Source: DATLFP01 sp035540955 (GTDB lineage Bacteria; Actinomycetota; Acidimicrobiia; Acidimicrobiales; CADCSY01). Taken from it: a DNA stretch of 7,599 bases. Position 1 is the first letter of the stretch. The number at the start of each line of letters is the position of its first letter. Made by a program: the position numbers and the translations under genes. This document shows, piece by piece, positions 5,994-7,599 of the stretch. Below the pieces are notes generated by a model. That model was not told the origin of the DNA and searched no databases. It was given only the letters and a program-made list of their open reading frames with translations. The DNA is taken from NCBI GenBank assembly GCA_035540955.1, contig DATLFP010000093.1, positions 1-7,599 of the forward strand, written 5' to 3'.

Positions 5994-6068
5994 GCCCGAC
6001 GGCGCCCTGCTGAGGGCTGTGGAACGGCGTCACCCACACCCCCCCGGTACGGCCCGGCCGTGATCAGT

Positions 6069-6113
6069 CGTTGTGCGCGCTGGTGCCGGATACCGGCACG
6101 AGCGCGCACAACG
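6069..6113 (-). terminator. 45-bp near-perfect palindrome after the crotonase gene, probable terminator
   Basis: The outer arms CGTTGTGCGCGCT (6069-6081) and AGCGCGCACAACG (6101-6113) are perfect complements. After one G-G mismatch the inner arms GTGCCGG (6083-6089) and CCGGCAC (6093-6099) continue the helix to a 3-base loop. Twenty of 21 positions on each side can pair. It starts two bases after the crotonase stop on the minus strand, which is the usual place for a terminator. No T-tract follows, so it is either a T-less hairpin terminator or a repeat element with another role, such as 3'-end protection. Confidence 0.65.
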
Positions 6114-6115
6114 GG

Positions 6116-6961
6116 TCACCGGGGCTTGCTGCCGTAGTCGCCGAAGGGGTCGTCGCGCTCGCGGACGGCCTCGCGGAAGCCGACCTCCCGGGCCCGGGCC
6201 ACGAAGTCGAGTCCCTCCTGGGTGTGGCGGGCGATGCCGTCGAACAGCGTGCCCACCGTGCGACTCGACGACAGCCCCATGTTCTCCGCCGTCTGGTTGC
6301 ACAGGAGCTTGAGCATCACCAGCTGGGTGGTGGGAACCTGCGCCATCCGGGTGGCGAACGCGACGGCGTGGTCGTGCAGCGCCGCGGCGGGCACCGCCTC
6401 GAGGATGAGCCCGATCTCGGCCGCGGTGGCGCCACTGATCTCGTCGCCCGTGAGCAGGTAGCGCTTGGCCCGCTCCAGGCCCATGCGATACACCCACATC
6501 GCCGTGGTCGGCGTGCCCCACACCCGCGACGGCGGGTAGCCGAACGACGCGTCCTCGGCGGCAATGATGATGTCGGCGCACAGCACCATGTCGGTGCCTC
6601 CGCCGATGCACCAGCCCTGCACGGCGGCGATGGTCGGCTTCGACGCGTACCAGAGCTTCATGTACGTCTCGACGAACCGGCTCATCATCCGGTAGTCGGC
6701 GACGGAGTCCCACACCCGCTGGCGCGACGCCGCCGACTCGGCCGACTGCGCGGCGGTCGACCAGTCGAGGCCGTAGCCGGCGCAGAACGCCGGCCCCTCG
6801 GCCCGCAGCAGGATGACCCGCACCTCCGGGTCGGCGTCGGCCTGGTCGATGGCGATCGCCAGCTCGTCGCGCAGCTCGGGGGTGATCGTGTTGTACTCCG
6901 CGGCGCGGGTGAGGACGATGTGCCGGACCCCGTCCGTGGTCTCGGTCCGCAACGTGTCCAT
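6116..6961 (-). CDS. crotonase (enoyl-CoA hydratase/isomerase) superfamily protein with altered catalytic residues
   Basis: The 281-residue protein has the crotonase fold that binds acyl-CoA thioesters. The first oxyanion-hole segment GPAFCAGYGLDW is at 56-67, and the second, VQGWCIGGGTDM, at 114-125. In classical enoyl-CoA hydratase the two acids that handle water are Glu in GGGCE and Glu in FGQPE. Here the first is Asp (D124) and the second falls in FGYPPSRVWG (140-149), where no acid is present. The FGYPPSRVWG-TPTTAMWVYRMG stretch resembles a group of actinobacterial EchA-like proteins of unclear reaction. It may be an isomerase, a hydrolase or another CoA-processing enzyme instead of a hydratase. 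Residue 281 is the natural end, with a terminator just beyond. The ATG has no obvious Shine-Dalgarno site. It lies 7 bp after the SDR stop, which fits coupled translation of an SDR-crotonase operon. Confidence 0.85.
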   Translation of the reverse strand: MDTLRTETTDGVRHIVLTRAAEYNTITPELRDELAIAIDQADADPEVRVILLRAEGPAFCAGYGLDWSTAAQSAESAASRQRVWDSVADYRMMSRFVETYMKLWYASKPTIAAVQGWCIGGGTDMVLCADIIIAAEDASFGYPPSRVWGTPTTAMWVYRMGLERAKRYLLTGDEISGATAAEIGLILEAVPAAALHDHAVAFATRMAQVPTTQLVMLKLLCNQTAENMGLSSSRTVGTLFDGIARHTQEGLDFVARAREVGFREAVRERDDPFGDYGSKPR

Positions 6962-6968
6962 CAGCGCG

Positions 6969-7599
6969 TCAGCGGCCGAGGACCGACCCGCCGCCGTCGA
7001 CGCGGATGCGGACGCCGTGGACGTAGCCGGCCCCGGCGGAGCACAGCCACCGCACGACGTCGGCGACCTCCTCGGGCCGGCACACGTGGCCGAACGGCGC
7101 GCCGGCGTCGAGCGCGTCGGCCGTGGTCGCCTTGCCGCCGGTCATCGCCTTCGTGAGCCGGTCGCCCATGTCGGTGGCGACCAGGCCGGGGGCGACGATG
7201 TTCACGTGGATGCCGAGGCGCTGCACCTCCTTGGCCAGCCCGAACGCGACGGCCTCGAGCCCGGCCTTGCCGGCGTTGTACGGCGCGCTGTTCGGGGCCA
7301 GCCCGTCGGTGGCGACCGACGAGATCATCACCACGTCACCGCGCTCCTGGCCCTCCATGTGCGGGATGCACAGCTTGGCGAGGTAGAAGCCGCCGTAGAG
7401 GTGGGTCCTCACCACCCGGTCGAACTCGGCCGGGTCGGTGTCGACGACGCTGTTGCCGCGCGACGCGATCCCGCCGTTGTGCACGAGGATCGAGATGGGC
7501 CCGAGGGCCTCGACCGCCTTGTCGACCATCGAGACGCAGTCGTCCCACTCCCCCACGTTGCCGGCGACCGCGACGGCGCGGCGGCCGAGGGCTTCGACG
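6969..7599 (-). CDS. short-chain dehydrogenase/reductase (SDR), N-terminus outside window
   Basis: The frame is open to the window edge (first full codon at 7598), giving 209 residues of a protein that would usually be about 250 long. The missing part should hold the TGxxxGxG dinucleotide-binding loop. Visible hallmarks are AGNVGEWDD near the start, corresponding to the ADV region, HNGG at 40-43 in the place of the usual NNAG, the catalytic Ser at 94 in ISS, Tyr 107 and Lys 111 in YNAGK, and the APG motif followed by VATDM that marks the cofactor-binding C-terminal side. The end RIRVDGGGSVLGR is a typical SDR C-terminus. The enzyme should oxidise or reduce an alcohol/ketone with NAD(P); the substrate is unknown. 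It is transcribed just ahead of the crotonase, suggesting a joint role such as successive steps on a CoA-linked or related substrate. Confidence 0.9.
   Translation of the reverse strand, partial: VEALGRRAVAVAGNVGEWDDCVSMVDKAVEALGPISILVHNGGIASRGNSVVDTDPAEFDRVVRTHLYGGFYLAKLCIPHMEGQERGDVVMISSVATDGLAPNSAPYNAGKAGLEAVAFGLAKEVQRLGIHVNIVAPGLVATDMGDRLTKAMTGGKATTADALDAGAPFGHVCRPEEVADVVRWLCSAGAGYVHGVRIRVDGGGSVLGR

Larger units (their letters stand above)
5869..6068. other. gene-free stretch with short repeats between nrdJ promoter and crotonase terminator
   Basis: No open frame here looks like a protein. The direct repeat CGGTAGA occurs at 5881 and 5905. Three TCCACAG-type heptamers occur within about 75 bp: inverted at 5951-5957 and 6017-6023, direct at 5985-5991. 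They resemble the right half of a DnaA box (TTATCCACA, or TTGTCCACA in high-GC species), but their left halves match poorly. Two inverted repeats are listed separately. A C-rich run lies at about 6039-6047. Confidence 0.5.

Noticed and set aside
5949..6024. Replication origin (DnaA-box cluster)
   Set aside because: Only half-box matches, no AT-rich unwinding region, and no dnaA, dnaN or parAB neighbours. It is kept only as a low-level regulatory hint.
5840..6109. Small minus-strand open frame of 89 codons in the gap between nrdJ and the crotonase
   Set aside because: It runs through the 45-bp palindrome and overlaps the nrdJ promoter. It has no ribosome-binding site noted and no recognisable domain.
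7470..7481. HNGG in place of NNAG in the SDR as evidence of an inactive enzyme
   Set aside because: The NNAG motif is variable across SDRs, and the catalytic Ser, Tyr and Lys are all present at normal spacing, so the enzyme is probably active.

Overview
The window is GC-rich, densely coded DNA that most resembles an actinobacterium. The clues are the high-GC codon use, a maleylpyruvate-isomerase/DinB-like protein of a type common in mycothiol-making actinobacteria, an adenosylcobalamin-dependent ribonucleotide reductase, and TetR and crotonase genes of actinobacterial flavour. The class Acidimicrobiia is a reasonable guess but cannot be proved from this sequence.

Left part, plus strand (1-2765). 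The window opens inside an FNR-type NAD(P)H oxidoreductase that ends in one C-terminal hydrophobic helix. A short gap (525-610) carries a well-formed sigma70-like promoter whose spacer holds a perfect CGAAC-GGT-GTTCG inverted repeat. This promoter should drive a compact three-gene operon: an ODP-type (flavodiiron-like) metallo-beta-lactamase-fold protein, a TetR-family regulator, and a maleylpyruvate-isomerase/DinB-like protein. The last two genes start inside the stop codon of the gene before (GTGA and ATGA overlaps), so the operon looks translationally coupled. The regulator probably controls its own operon through the promoter palindrome.

Middle, minus strand (2800-5868). A complete class II (B12-dependent) ribonucleotide reductase gene, nrdJ, converges on the operon. 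The 34-bp convergent junction is spanned by a nested inverted repeat that probably serves as a bidirectional terminator. nrdJ has a clear promoter (TTGACA, 18 bp, TGTAAT), a palindrome over its -10 element, and a leader of about 160 nt with a strong hairpin. No cobalamin-riboswitch consensus was recognised in the leader.

Right part (5869-7599). A gene-free stretch of about 250 bp contains several inverted repeats and three TCCACAG-type heptamers. It ends in a 45-bp near-perfect palindrome placed two bases after the stop of a minus-strand crotonase gene, the likely end of that transcription unit. Upstream of the crotonase, 7 bp away and co-directional, is a short-chain dehydrogenase truncated by the window edge. 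The SDR-crotonase pair suggests acyl-CoA or alcohol/ketone catabolism, but the crotonase lacks the two classical hydratase glutamates, so its reaction is uncertain.

No mobile element, CRISPR array, tRNA or rRNA was seen. Most of the window is ordinary housekeeping and catabolic DNA. The points most worth a second look are the self-contained ODP/TetR/isomerase operon with its operator, the structured nrdJ leader, and the atypical crotonase.
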